Part shown: piece after piece, positions 1 through 7,919 of the stretch
How the letters are laid out: each line of letters begins with the position of its first letter
How positions within the stretch are numbered: the stretch's first letter is position 1
Program-made: the position numbers and the translations under genes
The notes under the pieces: generated by a model
Database searches by the model: none
Seen by the model: the letters and a program-made list of their open reading frames with translations, nothing else
Told to the model about the DNA's origin: nothing
From: an uncultured Prevotellaceae bacterium
Lineage (GTDB): Bacteria > Bacteroidota > Bacteroidia > Bacteroidales > Bacteroidaceae
Assembly: GCA_902765585.1 (NCBI GenBank)
Contig: CACXAG010000029.1
Coordinates: forward strand, 1 to 34,701
Length of the DNA stretch: 34,701 nt
Direction: 5' to 3'

Positions 1-1499
1 ATGGTTTTGTCGCCCACGAGTGCTTGGTCGTGAGATTCGCAGTAGGAGATGGTCTTCTCGTCAGGACGACGGTTCTTGACCTCCCAGAAGATGGAGCAGA
101 CGTTGATGTCCTCGTCGCGTACCTCTTTAATAGTCTTAATCCAGTAGTCGGGGATGTTCATGGCCATACGATAGTCGAAGCCGTAGCCGCCGTCCTCGAA
201 CTTGGCAGCCAGACCAGGCATACCGCTAACCTCCTCGGCAATGGTGATGGCGTTCTTGTTGACCTCGTGGATGAGACAGTTGGCCAGCGTCAGATAGCAG
301 ATGGCGTTGTCGTCCTCGTGACCGTTGAAGTAGTCGCCGTAGCCGCCAAAGGCCTCGCCCAGTCCGTGGCTGTAGTACAGCATGGAGGTGACACCGTCAA
401 AGCGGAAACCGTCGAACTTGAACTCCTCGAGCCAGTACTTACAGTTGGAGAGCAGGAAGTGGAGCACGTCGTCCTTACCATAGTCGAAGCACAGCGAGTC
501 CCAAGCGGGATGCTCGTGGCGATCGCCAGGATAGAAGAACTGGTTGGGGTCACCAGCGAGATTACCAAGACCCTCGACCTCGTTCTTCACGGCGTGCGAG
601 TGAACGATATCCATAATGACGGCAATGCCCATTTTGTGAGCAGTGTCAATCATCTCCTTCAGGTCCTCAGGCGTACCGAAACGGCTGGAGGGAGCAAAGA
701 AGCTGGAAACGTGATAGCCGAAGGAACCGTAGTAGGGATGCTCCTGAATGGCCATGACCTGAATAGCGTTGTAGCCGTCTTTTTTCACACGCGGCAGCAC
801 GTTCTCCGTGAACTCCTTGTAGGTGCCCACCTTCTCGGCGTCCTGACCCATTCCCACGTGGCACTCGTAAATCAACAGGGGAGACTTGTTGGGCTTGAAG
901 TTCTTCTTCTTCCATTCGTAAGGCTTCTCAGGATTCCACACCTGGGCAGAGAAAATCTTCGTCTGGTCGTCCTGAACCACACGACGGCACCAGGCGGGAA
1001 TACGCTCGCCTTCTCCCCCATTCCACTTGACCTTCATCTTGTAGAGCTGGCCGTGCTTCAGGGCCTTTTCGCTGAGTTTCAGTTCCCAGTTGCCCGTGCC
1101 CTCGATGCGTTTGCACTTGTACTTCTCGTCCTCCTGCCAGTTGTTGAAATCACCAATCAGGTAGATCTCAGTGGCATTGGGAGCCCACTCACGGAACACC
1201 CAGCCCTTGGCGAGCTTGTGCAGTCCGAAGTACAGGTGGCCGCTGGCAAACTGCGAGAGTGTCTGCTTGCCCTGCTTGGTCAGCTGATCAATCTTCCACA
1301 AGGCGTGGTCATGACGTCCGCGGATAGCCTGCTCGAACGGTTCGAGCCATCCGTCGTTACGCACCAAACCGATATGCTGGGGCTCTTCTACTTTCTTCAC
1401 CACTTTCTTTGTCGTGGTCTTCTTGGCTGTTGCCTTCTTGGCGGGAGCCTTCTTGGCAGGAGCCTTCTTGGCTTCTGTTGCTTTCTTTGTTGTTGCCAT
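1..1499 (-). CDS. glgB: 1,4-alpha-glucan branching enzyme, GH13 (5' part; runs off the left edge)
   Basis: The enzyme makes alpha-1,6 branches in glycogen by cutting an alpha-1,4 chain and transferring it, in the cytoplasm. The minus strand is open from the ATG at 1499 to the window edge, giving 499 residues. After an N-terminal tail comes a CBM48-like domain (EWAPNATEIYLIGDFNNW), then the GH13 barrel with DGFRFDGVTSM (nucleophile Asp), TIAEEVSGMP (acid/base Glu) and YCESHDQALVGDKT (third carboxylate). The ESHDQALVGDKT form matches eukaryote-like GH13_8 enzymes common in Bacteroidetes. Such proteins are usually about 670-690 residues, so roughly 180 C-terminal residues are missing here only because of the window edge. 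The first 40 residues are an unusual Lys/Ala/Thr tail (AKKAPAKKAPAKKATAKK). The start lies 2 bases after the yhcH stop, so co-transcription is likely. Confidence 0.93.
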   Translation of the reverse strand, partial: MATTKKATEAKKAPAKKAPAKKATAKKTTTKKVVKKVEEPQHIGLVRNDGWLEPFEQAIRGRHDHALWKIDQLTKQGKQTLSQFASGHLYFGLHKLAKGWVFREWAPNATEIYLIGDFNNWQEDEKYKCKRIEGTGNWELKLSEKALKHGQLYKMKVKWNGGEGERIPAWCRRVVQDDQTKIFSAQVWNPEKPYEWKKKNFKPNKSPLLIYECHVGMGQDAEKVGTYKEFTENVLPRVKKDGYNAIQVMAIQEHPYYGSFGYHVSSFFAPSSRFGTPEDLKEMIDTAHKMGIAVIMDIVHSHAVKNEVEGLGNLAGDPNQFFYPGDRHEHPAWDSLCFDYGKDDVLHFLLSNCKYWLEEFKFDGFRFDGVTSMLYYSHGLGEAFGGYGDYFNGHEDDNAICYLTLANCLIHEVNKNAITIAEEVSGMPGLAAKFEDGGYGFDYRMAMNIPDYWIKTIKEVRDEDINVCSIFWEVKNRRPDEKTISYCESHDQALVGDKT

Positions 1500-1501
1500 A
1501 G

Positions 1502-1948
1502 TTATGCTTTCACTTTAAATATTGCTTTCTTGATTTCAGGAACTCCGGCGATACAGGGGGCGTGGCCGTCCTGCGGGAAGAAGATGGCCATCATGCCCGG
1601 TTGGCAGGTGACATAGCTGTCGGCGGCCAGGTCGGGAATCTTGGTGATGTCCTTTTCCTCGTTGTAGTCTGCTGCGGGCAACTGGTCGCGCTGGGTATAG
1701 CCGAAGGTCTCGGCACACGAGAGGGGAATCTGAATGTCAATCATCCGATTGTGTGTCTCGATGACAGCCTCAGCCGGCGTGCGGCCCTTGGCCATCTGAA
1801 TGTTCACGAAGAGGTCTTTGCCTACGATTTCATGCTTTCCAACCTCCAAGGCATTGAGGTCGTGCTGCTGGAGGAACTCCACTACTTTCGGGAACAGCGG
1901 GTTCACCGAAGCATAGTTTTTCAGGTTCTCAAGTGTGTCGATAATCAT
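1502..1948 (-). CDS. YhcH/YjgK/YiaL family protein (DUF386)
   Basis: A 148-residue cytoplasmic protein of the YhcH/YiaL/EbgC family, a small cupin-like beta-barrel with a metal site. Family members sit in sugar catabolic loci (sialic acid, evolved beta-galactosidase), where they have been proposed to act on free sugars or their anomers; the reaction is not settled. Family features seen are an N-terminal MIIDTLENLKNY, the central ETHNRMIDIQIPL with a conserved His and acidic residue, and a C-terminal MMAIFFPQDGHAPC that supplies another His. Length is normal. It lies between the MORN protein (34-base gap) and glgB (2-base gap) on the same strand, and the 34-base gap is too short for an obvious promoter. 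The three genes may form one transcript, which would place this protein near glycogen or sugar handling. That link is inference only. Confidence 0.85.
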   Translation of the reverse strand: MIIDTLENLKNYASVNPLFPKVVEFLQQHDLNALEVGKHEIVGKDLFVNIQMAKGRTPAEAVIETHNRMIDIQIPLSCAETFGYTQRDQLPAADYNEEKDITKIPDLAADSYVTCQPGMMAIFFPQDGHAPCIAGVPEIKKAIFKVKA

Positions 1949-1982
1949 AATTGTATTTGTTTTATAGGGTTTTAAAATAGTT

Positions 1983-3101
1983 TTATCTGTCTAACTGACG
2001 GCGTCCACGGACGTAATTGCCCTGAGCAATGATGTTGCCGTTGCGGTCTTTCTCGATGAAGGGTCCGTCGCGCCTGTCATCCACGTAGGTCCCCTCGAAG
2101 CGTTTGCCATCCTTGTCCTCCTCAATAGCAGGACCGTTACGTCTGCCAGCACGGAAGTGTCCCTTGAACTTAGAACCGTCGGCATAGCGGGCAATGCATT
2201 CGCCGTTGGGCTGACCGTTGCTGAACTGGCCCTCTATCTGGTCGCCGCTCTTGTAGACCACCTTGGCCTTGCCGTTCAGCTTATCCTTCTTCCACTCGCC
2301 CTGATAGGTGTCGCCGCTCTTGCGGACGAGCATACCCTGGCCCGACTTGTCGCCGTTGAGGAACTGGCCCGTGTACTTATCGCCGTTGGCATAGCGGAAG
2401 ATGCCCTGTCCAGTACGCTGTCCATTGGCATAGTCACCCTCATAGACATCACCATTCTGGAACTTGTAGATGCCGCGGCCATGCTGCATGTCGTTCTGGA
2501 ACTGTCCGACATAGACGTCGCCATTGGAATACTTGTAGGTACCCTTACCATGCTGGTGGTCGTTCTGCCACTGTCCGTCATAGCTGGAGCCGTCGCCCCA
2601 GTCGAAACGACCATGACCGTTCTTCTTGTCCTGGCGCCACTCACCTTGATAGAAAGCGCCGCCCTTGAACGTATAGGTTCCCTGTCCGTGACGCTGGTCG
2701 GCACGCCAGTAGCCGTCGTACTTGTCGCCGTTGAAATAGTACATCACGCCATGGCCCTCGCGGTCGTCGCGATACCAGAGACCATCATAGCGGTTGTTGT
2801 TGCTGTAGTAGTAGATGCCACGACCATGCTGGTGGTCCTGCATCCAGTCGCCCTCGTACTTCTCGCCATCAAAGAACGTGTAAGTACCATAGCCCTGACG
2901 CTTGCCTTTGACGTATTCGCCCTCAAAGATGTCGCCATCCTTCCAGGTAGTGCGGCCTTTGCCGTGGGGTTTTCCTGCCTGCATTTCGCCTTGGTAGACG
3001 CCCCCATCCTTCATGGTGCAGGAGCCAAGGGTAATTTTCTGTGCTGACGTCGCAATCGACCATGCAGCTATTGTAAAAAGTGTGATATATCGTAGTTTCA
3101 T
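1983..3101 (-). CDS. Secreted MORN-repeat protein, 14 units
   Basis: A 372-residue protein with a signal peptide (hydrophobic stretch from residue 4, predicted cleavage near ATSAQ, residue 21). From about residue 35 it is built almost wholly of 14 consecutive units of 23-24 residues with the MORN pattern (Y/F-x-G-x-W/Y/F ... G-x-G ... G-D). Units 11-14 are degenerate: the second G-x-G is replaced by GKA, GEC, GPA or GPF. MORN repeats form beta-hairpin stacks and usually mediate protein or lipid contacts; no enzymatic domain is visible. The signal peptide places it in the periplasm or at the outer membrane. A Bacteroidetes-type promoter lies directly upstream. Its substrate or partner cannot be named. 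A second MORN-containing protein, the GH25 lysozyme at 6525-7919, lies nearby, so both may work at the cell wall (inference). Confidence 0.88.
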   Translation of the reverse strand: MKLRYITLFTIAAWSIATSAQKITLGSCTMKDGGVYQGEMQAGKPHGKGRTTWKDGDIFEGEYVKGKRQGYGTYTFFDGEKYEGDWMQDHQHGRGIYYYSNNNRYDGLWYRDDREGHGVMYYFNGDKYDGYWRADQRHGQGTYTFKGGAFYQGEWRQDKKNGHGRFDWGDGSSYDGQWQNDHQHGKGTYKYSNGDVYVGQFQNDMQHGRGIYKFQNGDVYEGDYANGQRTGQGIFRYANGDKYTGQFLNGDKSGQGMLVRKSGDTYQGEWKKDKLNGKAKVVYKSGDQIEGQFSNGQPNGECIARYADGSKFKGHFRAGRRNGPAIEEDKDGKRFEGTYVDDRRDGPFIEKDRNGNIIAQGNYVRGRRQLDR

Positions 3102-3126
3102 TCTTTGCTAATTCTATTTAATTTGA

Positions 3127-3156
3127 CAAAGGTATGAAAAAAATCCGATACCGCAA
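3127..3156 (-). promoter_or_regulatory. Promoter of the MORN gene
   Basis: Read on the minus strand, TTG (3156-3154) is followed after 19 bases by TACCTTTG (3134-3127), matching the Bacteroidetes sigma-70 pattern TTTG-N19-21-TAnnTTTG. The start codon at 3101 is 25 bases past the -7 box, which leaves a short leader. Confidence 0.55.
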
Positions 3157-3177
3157 TGCGTTTTAAAAAATATTCAC

Positions 3178-3185
3178 TATCTTTG
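3178..3185 (+). promoter_or_regulatory. -7 box of the kdsB promoter
   Basis: TATCTTTG fits the TAnnTTTG box and lies 29 bases before the kdsB ATG. No good TTTG is present 19-21 bases upstream, so the -33 part is weak. It is divergent from the MORN promoter within a 113-base spacer. Confidence 0.42.
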
Positions 3186-3214
3186 CAACCAAATTAAAAA
3201 GATTTTACGACCGC

Positions 3215-3961
3215 ATGAAGTTTATAGCAATCATTCCCGCCCGTTACGCCTCAACGCGCTTTCCGGGCAAACCACTCGCCATACTGGGTGGCAAACCTGT
3301 CATCCAACGCGTCTATGAACAAGCCGCAACTGTCCTGGAAGAGGCTTATGTCGCTACTGACGACGAGCGCATTCTGCAGTGTGTGGAACAGTTTGGAGGG
3401 CGTGCCGTCATGACCCGTAGCGACCACAAGAGCGGCACCGACCGCATTGAGGAGGCTGCGGAGAAGATTGGTACTGATGCTGACGTCATCATCAACATCC
3501 AAGGTGACGAGCCCTTCATCCACCCCAGTCAGATAAAGACCCTGATGGGACTCTTTGATAACAACGAGACTCAGATAGGCACGCTGGGGAAGCGGTTCGA
3601 CAGCATGGAGGCTGCCACCAATCCCAACTCGCCCAAGATAGTCACCGACCTGCAAGGCTTTGCCCTCTACTTCAGCCGCTCCGTCATCCCTTTTGTCAGG
3701 GGACAGGAGCAGCAAGCATGGTTGCAACACTTCCCCTACCTGAAACATCTGGGACTGTATGCCTACCGCCGCGAAGTGCTGCGCCAGGTGACACAACTGC
3801 CGCAGTCGCCGCTTGAGATAGCCGAGAGCCTGGAACAGCTGCGCTGGTTGGAGAACGGTTACCGCATCCGTGTCGGCCTGACAGATGTCGAGACCGTGGG
3901 CATAGACACCCCCGAGGACCTGCAACGAGCAGAAACATTTTTAAACCGAATAACTACCTGA
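3215..3961 (+). CDS. kdsB: 3-deoxy-manno-octulosonate cytidylyltransferase (CMP-Kdo synthetase)
   Basis: Activates Kdo with CTP to give CMP-Kdo and pyrophosphate, the sugar donor for the lipid A inner core; cytoplasmic. The 248-residue length is normal. The N-terminal nucleotide-binding loop IPARYASTRFPGKPLA is the family signature. Further conserved parts are SGTDRIEEA, IINIQGDEPFI, the GLYAYRREVL segment that contacts the sugar, and the end segment VETVGIDTPEDLQRAE. The ATG at 3215 is the first after the promoter and starts directly at the beta strand before the signature. The nucleotidase gene starts 2 bases after the stop, so the two are probably co-transcribed, although no functional link is evident. 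Confidence 0.96.
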   Translation: MKFIAIIPARYASTRFPGKPLAILGGKPVIQRVYEQAATVLEEAYVATDDERILQCVEQFGGRAVMTRSDHKSGTDRIEEAAEKIGTDADVIINIQGDEPFIHPSQIKTLMGLFDNNETQIGTLGKRFDSMEAATNPNSPKIVTDLQGFALYFSRSVIPFVRGQEQQAWLQHFPYLKHLGLYAYRREVLRQVTQLPQSPLEIAESLEQLRWLENGYRIRVGLTDVETVGIDTPEDLQRAETFLNRITT

Positions 3962-3963
3962 CT

Positions 3964-5709
3964 ATGAATATGAAACAGACTATCATTACAGCATTGGCAC
4001 TACTGTGCCTCACCACCACCGCGATGGCAAAGAAAGAAAAAACAGTCACCCTGCGACTGATAGAAACTTCGGACGTACACGGAGCCTTCTTCCCCTACGA
4101 CTTCATCGAACGCAAACCGATGAAAGGCACGATGGCACGTGTCAGCACGTACCTGAAACGACAGCGTGAGCAGTTCGGGCAAAACCTTATCCTAATGGAC
4201 AATGGCGACATCCTACAGGGACAGCCCACCTGCTATTACACCAACTTCGTCAAGACCGACGCCCCCAACATTGCCGCCGAGGTCATTAACTACCTAAAGT
4301 TCGACGCACAGACCTTCGGTAACCACGACGTAGAAACGGGGCATGCCGTGTACGACAAGTGGATTAGCGAGTTGAAGTGCCCAACCCTTGGCGCTAACAT
4401 CATCGACGCCAAGAGCGGGCAGCCCTACGTCAAACCCTACCTGATGGTGGAACGCGACGGCGTGCGCATTGCCATTTTAGGCTTGCTGACACCCGCCATC
4501 CCCAACTGGCTGCCCGAGAGTCTGTGGGAAGGCTTGCGGTTTGAGGAGATGACGGCATGCGCTCGCAAATGGGTGAAGATTCTGCGCGAACAGGAGAAGG
4601 CCGATGCCATCATAGGACTCTTCCACAGCGGCTGGGACGGCGGTATCGTCACCGACGAATATGACGAAGATGCCGCCAAGAAAGTGGCTGAAGAGGTAGA
4701 GGGCTTTGACGTCGTCTTCTACGGTCACGACCACAGGGCCCGTCACGAGGTGCTGCCCAACGGCGTGCTCTGCCTGGACCCCTCGTGCAATGCCATCAAC
4801 GTAGCACAAGCCACCATTACATTCAAGATTAATGATGAGAAATCAAGCTCCAGAAACGTTCAGATTGTCGAGAAAAAAGGCGAACTGGTAGATATTACCA
4901 GCGAGGCTTTGGACGAAGATTTCATGCGCCATTTCCAACCACAGATAGACAGCATTCGCACTTTTGTTGAGCGTCAGTTGGGAACCTTTGCCTTCCCCAT
5001 GTACTCACGCGAATCCTTCTTCGGTTCGGCAGCTTTCACCGACTACATCCACCAGCTGCAGCTGGAACATACTGGCGCTGACCTGTCGTTTAACGCCCCC
5101 TTGTCGTTCAACTCAGTTATCAAGGCCGGCCCCATCTACATGAGCGACATGTTCAAGCTATACCGCTTCGAGAACAAAATCTATGTGCTCCGCATGACGG
5201 GAAAGGAAATACACAACTATCTGGAAATGAGCTATGACCTGTGGGTGAACACCATGAAGACTCCCGACGACCACATCATGCTGCTGAACGAAGAATCCCT
5301 GATTGACAAACAGCGCTTGGGATTCAAGAATTTCACCTTCAACTTCGACTCGGCAGCAGGTCTCGACTATGAGGTTGACGTCACCAAGCCAGACGGACAG
5401 AAGGTTAAGATTCTACAGTTCTCCGACGGTCGCCCGTTCGACGAGAACGCCTGGTATCGCGTAGCCATGAACAGCTATCGCGGCAATGGCGGCGGTGAAC
5501 TGCTGACTCGCGGTGCCGGCATCCCGATGGATTCCATCCCAAACCGCATAGAATACATGAGCGAACGCGACCAGCGCCACTACCTGACACAGAAGATTGA
5601 GCGCGAGGGCAATGTAACACCCAAGGCGCTGAACAACTGGAAGTTCGTTCCCGAGGAGTGGACCAAGCCTGCTCTTGAGCGCGACCGCAAACTGATTTTC
5701 GGGGAATAG
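3964..5709 (+). CDS. Secreted 5'-nucleotidase / 2',3'-cyclic phosphodiesterase family metallophosphatase
   Basis: A two-domain UshA/CpdB-type hydrolase, 581 residues. A signal peptide ends near AMA-KK (residues 1-23). The N-terminal metallophosphatase domain shows the five metal-binding blocks in order: SDVHG (residues 36-40), DNGDILQG, FGNHDVE, LFHSGWDGG and YGHDHRARHE. The C-terminal 5'-nucleotidase domain starts near residue 300 and carries the substrate-binding region ending in AMNSYRGNGGGELL. The enzyme would release phosphate from nucleotides or cyclic nucleotides in the periplasm for salvage; exact substrate choice cannot be read from sequence. The start may be 3964 or the second ATG at 3970 (MKQT), which would give a tighter signal peptide. 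Close coupling to kdsB upstream; a 48-base spacer with a 9-base repeat array separates it from nudC. Confidence 0.9.
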   Translation: MNMKQTIITALALLCLTTTAMAKKEKTVTLRLIETSDVHGAFFPYDFIERKPMKGTMARVSTYLKRQREQFGQNLILMDNGDILQGQPTCYYTNFVKTDAPNIAAEVINYLKFDAQTFGNHDVETGHAVYDKWISELKCPTLGANIIDAKSGQPYVKPYLMVERDGVRIAILGLLTPAIPNWLPESLWEGLRFEEMTACARKWVKILREQEKADAIIGLFHSGWDGGIVTDEYDEDAAKKVAEEVEGFDVVFYGHDHRARHEVLPNGVLCLDPSCNAINVAQATITFKINDEKSSSRNVQIVEKKGELVDITSEALDEDFMRHFQPQIDSIRTFVERQLGTFAFPMYSRESFFGSAAFTDYIHQLQLEHTGADLSFNAPLSFNSVIKAGPIYMSDMFKLYRFENKIYVLRMTGKEIHNYLEMSYDLWVNTMKTPDDHIMLLNEESLIDKQRLGFKNFTFNFDSAAGLDYEVDVTKPDGQKVKILQFSDGRPFDENAWYRVAMNSYRGNGGGELLTRGAGIPMDSIPNRIEYMSERDQRHYLTQKIEREGNVTPKALNNWKFVPEEWTKPALERDRKLIFGE

Positions 5710-5727
5710 GACAACGGATTTCAGAAC

Positions 5728-5754
5728 CACGAATTTCACGAATTACACAAATTA
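5728..5754 (+). repeat. 9-base tandem array, three copies (CACGAATTN)
   Basis: CACGAATTT, CACGAATTA and CACAAATTA stand head to tail and end 3 bases before the nudC start codon. The array fills most of the 48-base spacer between the nucleotidase gene and nudC. Confidence 0.85.
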
Positions 5755-5757
5755 TCC

Positions 5758-6546
5758 ATGCAGTACTTTGTTTTCTGCCAGAGCGACCTCGTGTTAGAAA
5801 AGGTCGGAGACAGCTATCAGATACCTACAGAGCCACCTACGGAAGTGAAGCCGTGGACGACAGTGATGGATATCGACGGACAAAAAGCCTATCGCATCGA
5901 CACACCCATCGCAGCAGACATCGGCCCTCAGGCGTCACGCCACTATGAGATGTGCCCGCTTCGCCAGTCATATTACAAGTTGCCTGAGGCCGACTACTTG
6001 AAGGCCGGCAAGTGCCACGAGCTGCTCTACTGGGACCAGAACACCAAGTTCTGCGGCGTCTGCGGCGGTCCCATGCACTTCGACACGGCTATCTCCAAGA
6101 AATGCGAACACTGCGGCAAGGAGATATGGCCCCAACTGGCCATTGCCATCATCGTACTGGTACGCCGACGGGTGCCTGACAATGGCGGCGGCTGCAAAGA
6201 CGAGGTGTTGCTGGTTCATGCCAACAGTTTCCGCGACGACCATTACGGACTGGTGGCAGGCTTTGTCGAGACGGGCGAGACGCTGGAAGAAGCCGTCCAC
6301 CGGGAAGTCATGGAGGAGACGGGGCTGCACATCACCAACCTGCGCTATTTTGCTTCGCAGCCGTGGCCCTACCCCTGCGGTCTGATGGTGGGCTTTACCG
6401 CCGACTATGACCACGGGAAGATACACCTGCAGCGCTCCGAATTGTCCAAGGGTTCGTGGTTTGACCGCAACCACCTGCCCCACATTCCGGAAAAGCTCTC
6501 CATTGCCCGACATCTGATTGACTCATGGCTGGAAGAAACAACATAA
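5758..6546 (+). CDS. nudC: NADH pyrophosphatase / NAD-cap decapping Nudix hydrolase
   Basis: Hydrolyses NAD(H) to NMN(H) and AMP; members of this family also remove the NAD cap from RNA 5' ends. The 262-residue protein has an N-terminal domain, a four-cysteine zinc ribbon (C99, C102, C116, C119) and a Nudix domain. The Nudix box spans residues about 168-190, with the pattern G-x5-E-x7-REVMEETGL intact. The family-specific SQPWPYP motif follows at 200-206, which separates NudC from other Nudix enzymes. The ATG at 5758 directly follows a 9-base repeat array; no Shine-Dalgarno is visible. Its last 22 bases overlap the start of the GH25 gene in another frame, a sign of translational coupling. Confidence 0.95.
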   Translation: MQYFVFCQSDLVLEKVGDSYQIPTEPPTEVKPWTTVMDIDGQKAYRIDTPIAADIGPQASRHYEMCPLRQSYYKLPEADYLKAGKCHELLYWDQNTKFCGVCGGPMHFDTAISKKCEHCGKEIWPQLAIAIIVLVRRRVPDNGGGCKDEVLLVHANSFRDDHYGLVAGFVETGETLEEAVHREVMEETGLHITNLRYFASQPWPYPCGLMVGFTADYDHGKIHLQRSELSKGSWFDRNHLPHIPEKLSIARHLIDSWLEETT

Positions 6547-7919
6547 GAAACTGGCAACTGGGGACCGGCCTTGGCGTTGTCGTCATCCTCGCCCTGCTAT
6601 ACGCGCTCTATTTCTTCCGCACGCCACCGCCATGCATCCCCGATAAGATAGAGGTGCATATCTACCGGCAACCTGCGGTAGATTCTGCACTCATCGATGG
6701 TCAGATGAAGGAGATACAGTACTACCTGCGTACCCATAACGTCACCGATGAGGGCTACGACCTCGTTGCGCAGTACAACACACAGCTCTCTAGAATCTCT
6801 AGATACTCTAGGCAATCTAGATCATCTAGACAATCTATATCCCAGAGAACCATCGCCGCCAAGGACCGGCTGCTACCCGCCGTCAAAATAGCTGGCGGCT
6901 ATTGGAAGGCCGGTCATTTCCATTTGGCTCCCGTCAATGGACGAGGCATCGTGCGCGACTGGCAAGGGCACATCGTCTGCGGCATCTTTGCCAACGACAC
7001 CATTGTTACCGCCACTCGTACCGACACCCTCGGCACCTACCGCGGACAAATGGACGCATGGCTGCAAGCCTGCGGACAAGGTACTTTTGATGGTATCGAC
7101 GGTACTCACTACGAAGGATTCTGGCAGGACGACAGGCGGCATGGCTTTGGCTTCGAGTCGTCGCCCCATCATCCCGTGCGCGTAGGCCAGTGGAAAAACG
7201 GAAAGTTCTTAGGCGAACGGATAAGCTACACGTCAGAACGCATCTATGGCATCGACATCTCGCGCCACCAGCATGAAAAGGGACGCAAGCGCTACCGCAT
7301 AGACTGGCGCAAGGTGCGCATCACCTCCTTGGGGCATAAGCATCCCGCCAACGGGCAGACCTTTCCCGTATCGTTTGTCTATATCAAATCTACCGAGGGA
7401 ACCTCCATCCGCAACCGCTACTTCCTGAGCGACTACCAACAGGCCAAACGCCAAGGATTGCGGGTGGGGGCCTACCACTTCTTCTCCATCCGCACCTCGG
7501 CACAGGCACAGGCCAACTACTTTGTCACTCATACGCTGTTCCGCAAGGGCGACTTTCCACCCGTAATGGACGTAGAGCCGACAGCCGCCCAAGTGGAACA
7601 GATAGGCGGTACAGAGGCACTCCTCCAACGTGTCCGTACCTTCCTGCACATCGTGGAACAGCGTACAGAAATGCGACCTGTCTTATATGTCAACCAGATG
7701 TTCGTCAACCGCTATATGCAGCACGCTGACGACATCAAGCAACACTATAACGTCTGGATAGCCCGCTATGGCGAGTACAAGCCCGACGTCAAGTTGGTCT
7801 ATTGGCAGTTGTCTGCCGACGGGCGCGTCAGCGGCATTCAAGGTGCCGTCGACATCAATGTGTTCAACGGCTACAAGAGTCAGTGGGAAGAGTTTCTGAA
7901 CACAGGCTTTCACAAGTAG
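6525..7919 (+). CDS. Membrane-anchored GH25 lysozyme (muramidase) with MORN units
   Basis: A 464-residue putative peptidoglycan hydrolase. Residues about 11-30 form one transmembrane helix close to the N-terminus, with no cleavage site, so the rest should face the periplasm. A linker (residues about 88-106) is made of SR-x tripeptides from a DNA repeat. Two to three MORN units follow (about residues 170-230, e.g. YEGFWQDDRRHGFGF). The GH25 barrel runs from about residue 240 to the end and shows the expected acidic residues: D244 in GIDISRHQ, D349 and E351 in PVMDVEP, and the closing VDINVFNG. GH25 enzymes cleave the MurNAc-GlcNAc bond. The gene overlaps nudC by 22 bases and converges on trmN6 with a 10-base overlap. 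Confidence 0.9.
   Translation: MAGRNNIRNWQLGTGLGVVVILALLYALYFFRTPPPCIPDKIEVHIYRQPAVDSALIDGQMKEIQYYLRTHNVTDEGYDLVAQYNTQLSRISRYSRQSRSSRQSISQRTIAAKDRLLPAVKIAGGYWKAGHFHLAPVNGRGIVRDWQGHIVCGIFANDTIVTATRTDTLGTYRGQMDAWLQACGQGTFDGIDGTHYEGFWQDDRRHGFGFESSPHHPVRVGQWKNGKFLGERISYTSERIYGIDISRHQHEKGRKRYRIDWRKVRITSLGHKHPANGQTFPVSFVYIKSTEGTSIRNRYFLSDYQQAKRQGLRVGAYHFFSIRTSAQAQANYFVTHTLFRKGDFPPVMDVEPTAAQVEQIGGTEALLQRVRTFLHIVEQRTEMRPVLYVNQMFVNRYMQHADDIKQHYNVWIARYGEYKPDVKLVYWQLSADGRVSGIQGAVDINVFNGYKSQWEEFLNTGFHK
6788..6841 (+). repeat. 9-base tandem array, six copies (NTCTAGANN), inside the lysozyme gene
   Basis: Six consecutive 9-base units share the core TCTAGA, degenerate in the third and sixth copies: CTCTAGAAT, CTCTAGATA, CTCTAGGCA, ATCTAGATC, ATCTAGACA, ATCTATATC. 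Because 9 is a multiple of 3, the array reads as SRI-SRY-SRQ-SRS-SRQ-SIS in the linker between the membrane helix and the MORN part. Confidence 0.9.

Noticed and set aside
24..1616. Long plus-strand open frame opposite glgB
   Set aside because: Its translation is a low-complexity Val/Leu-rich shadow, while the minus strand carries clear GH13 motifs.
1949..1982. Separate promoter for yhcH
   Set aside because: The 34-base spacer contains no TAnnTTTG box.
2157..3047. Plus-strand open frame opposite the MORN gene
   Set aside because: It owes its openness to the periodic composition of the MORN repeats; the translation has no recognisable motif.
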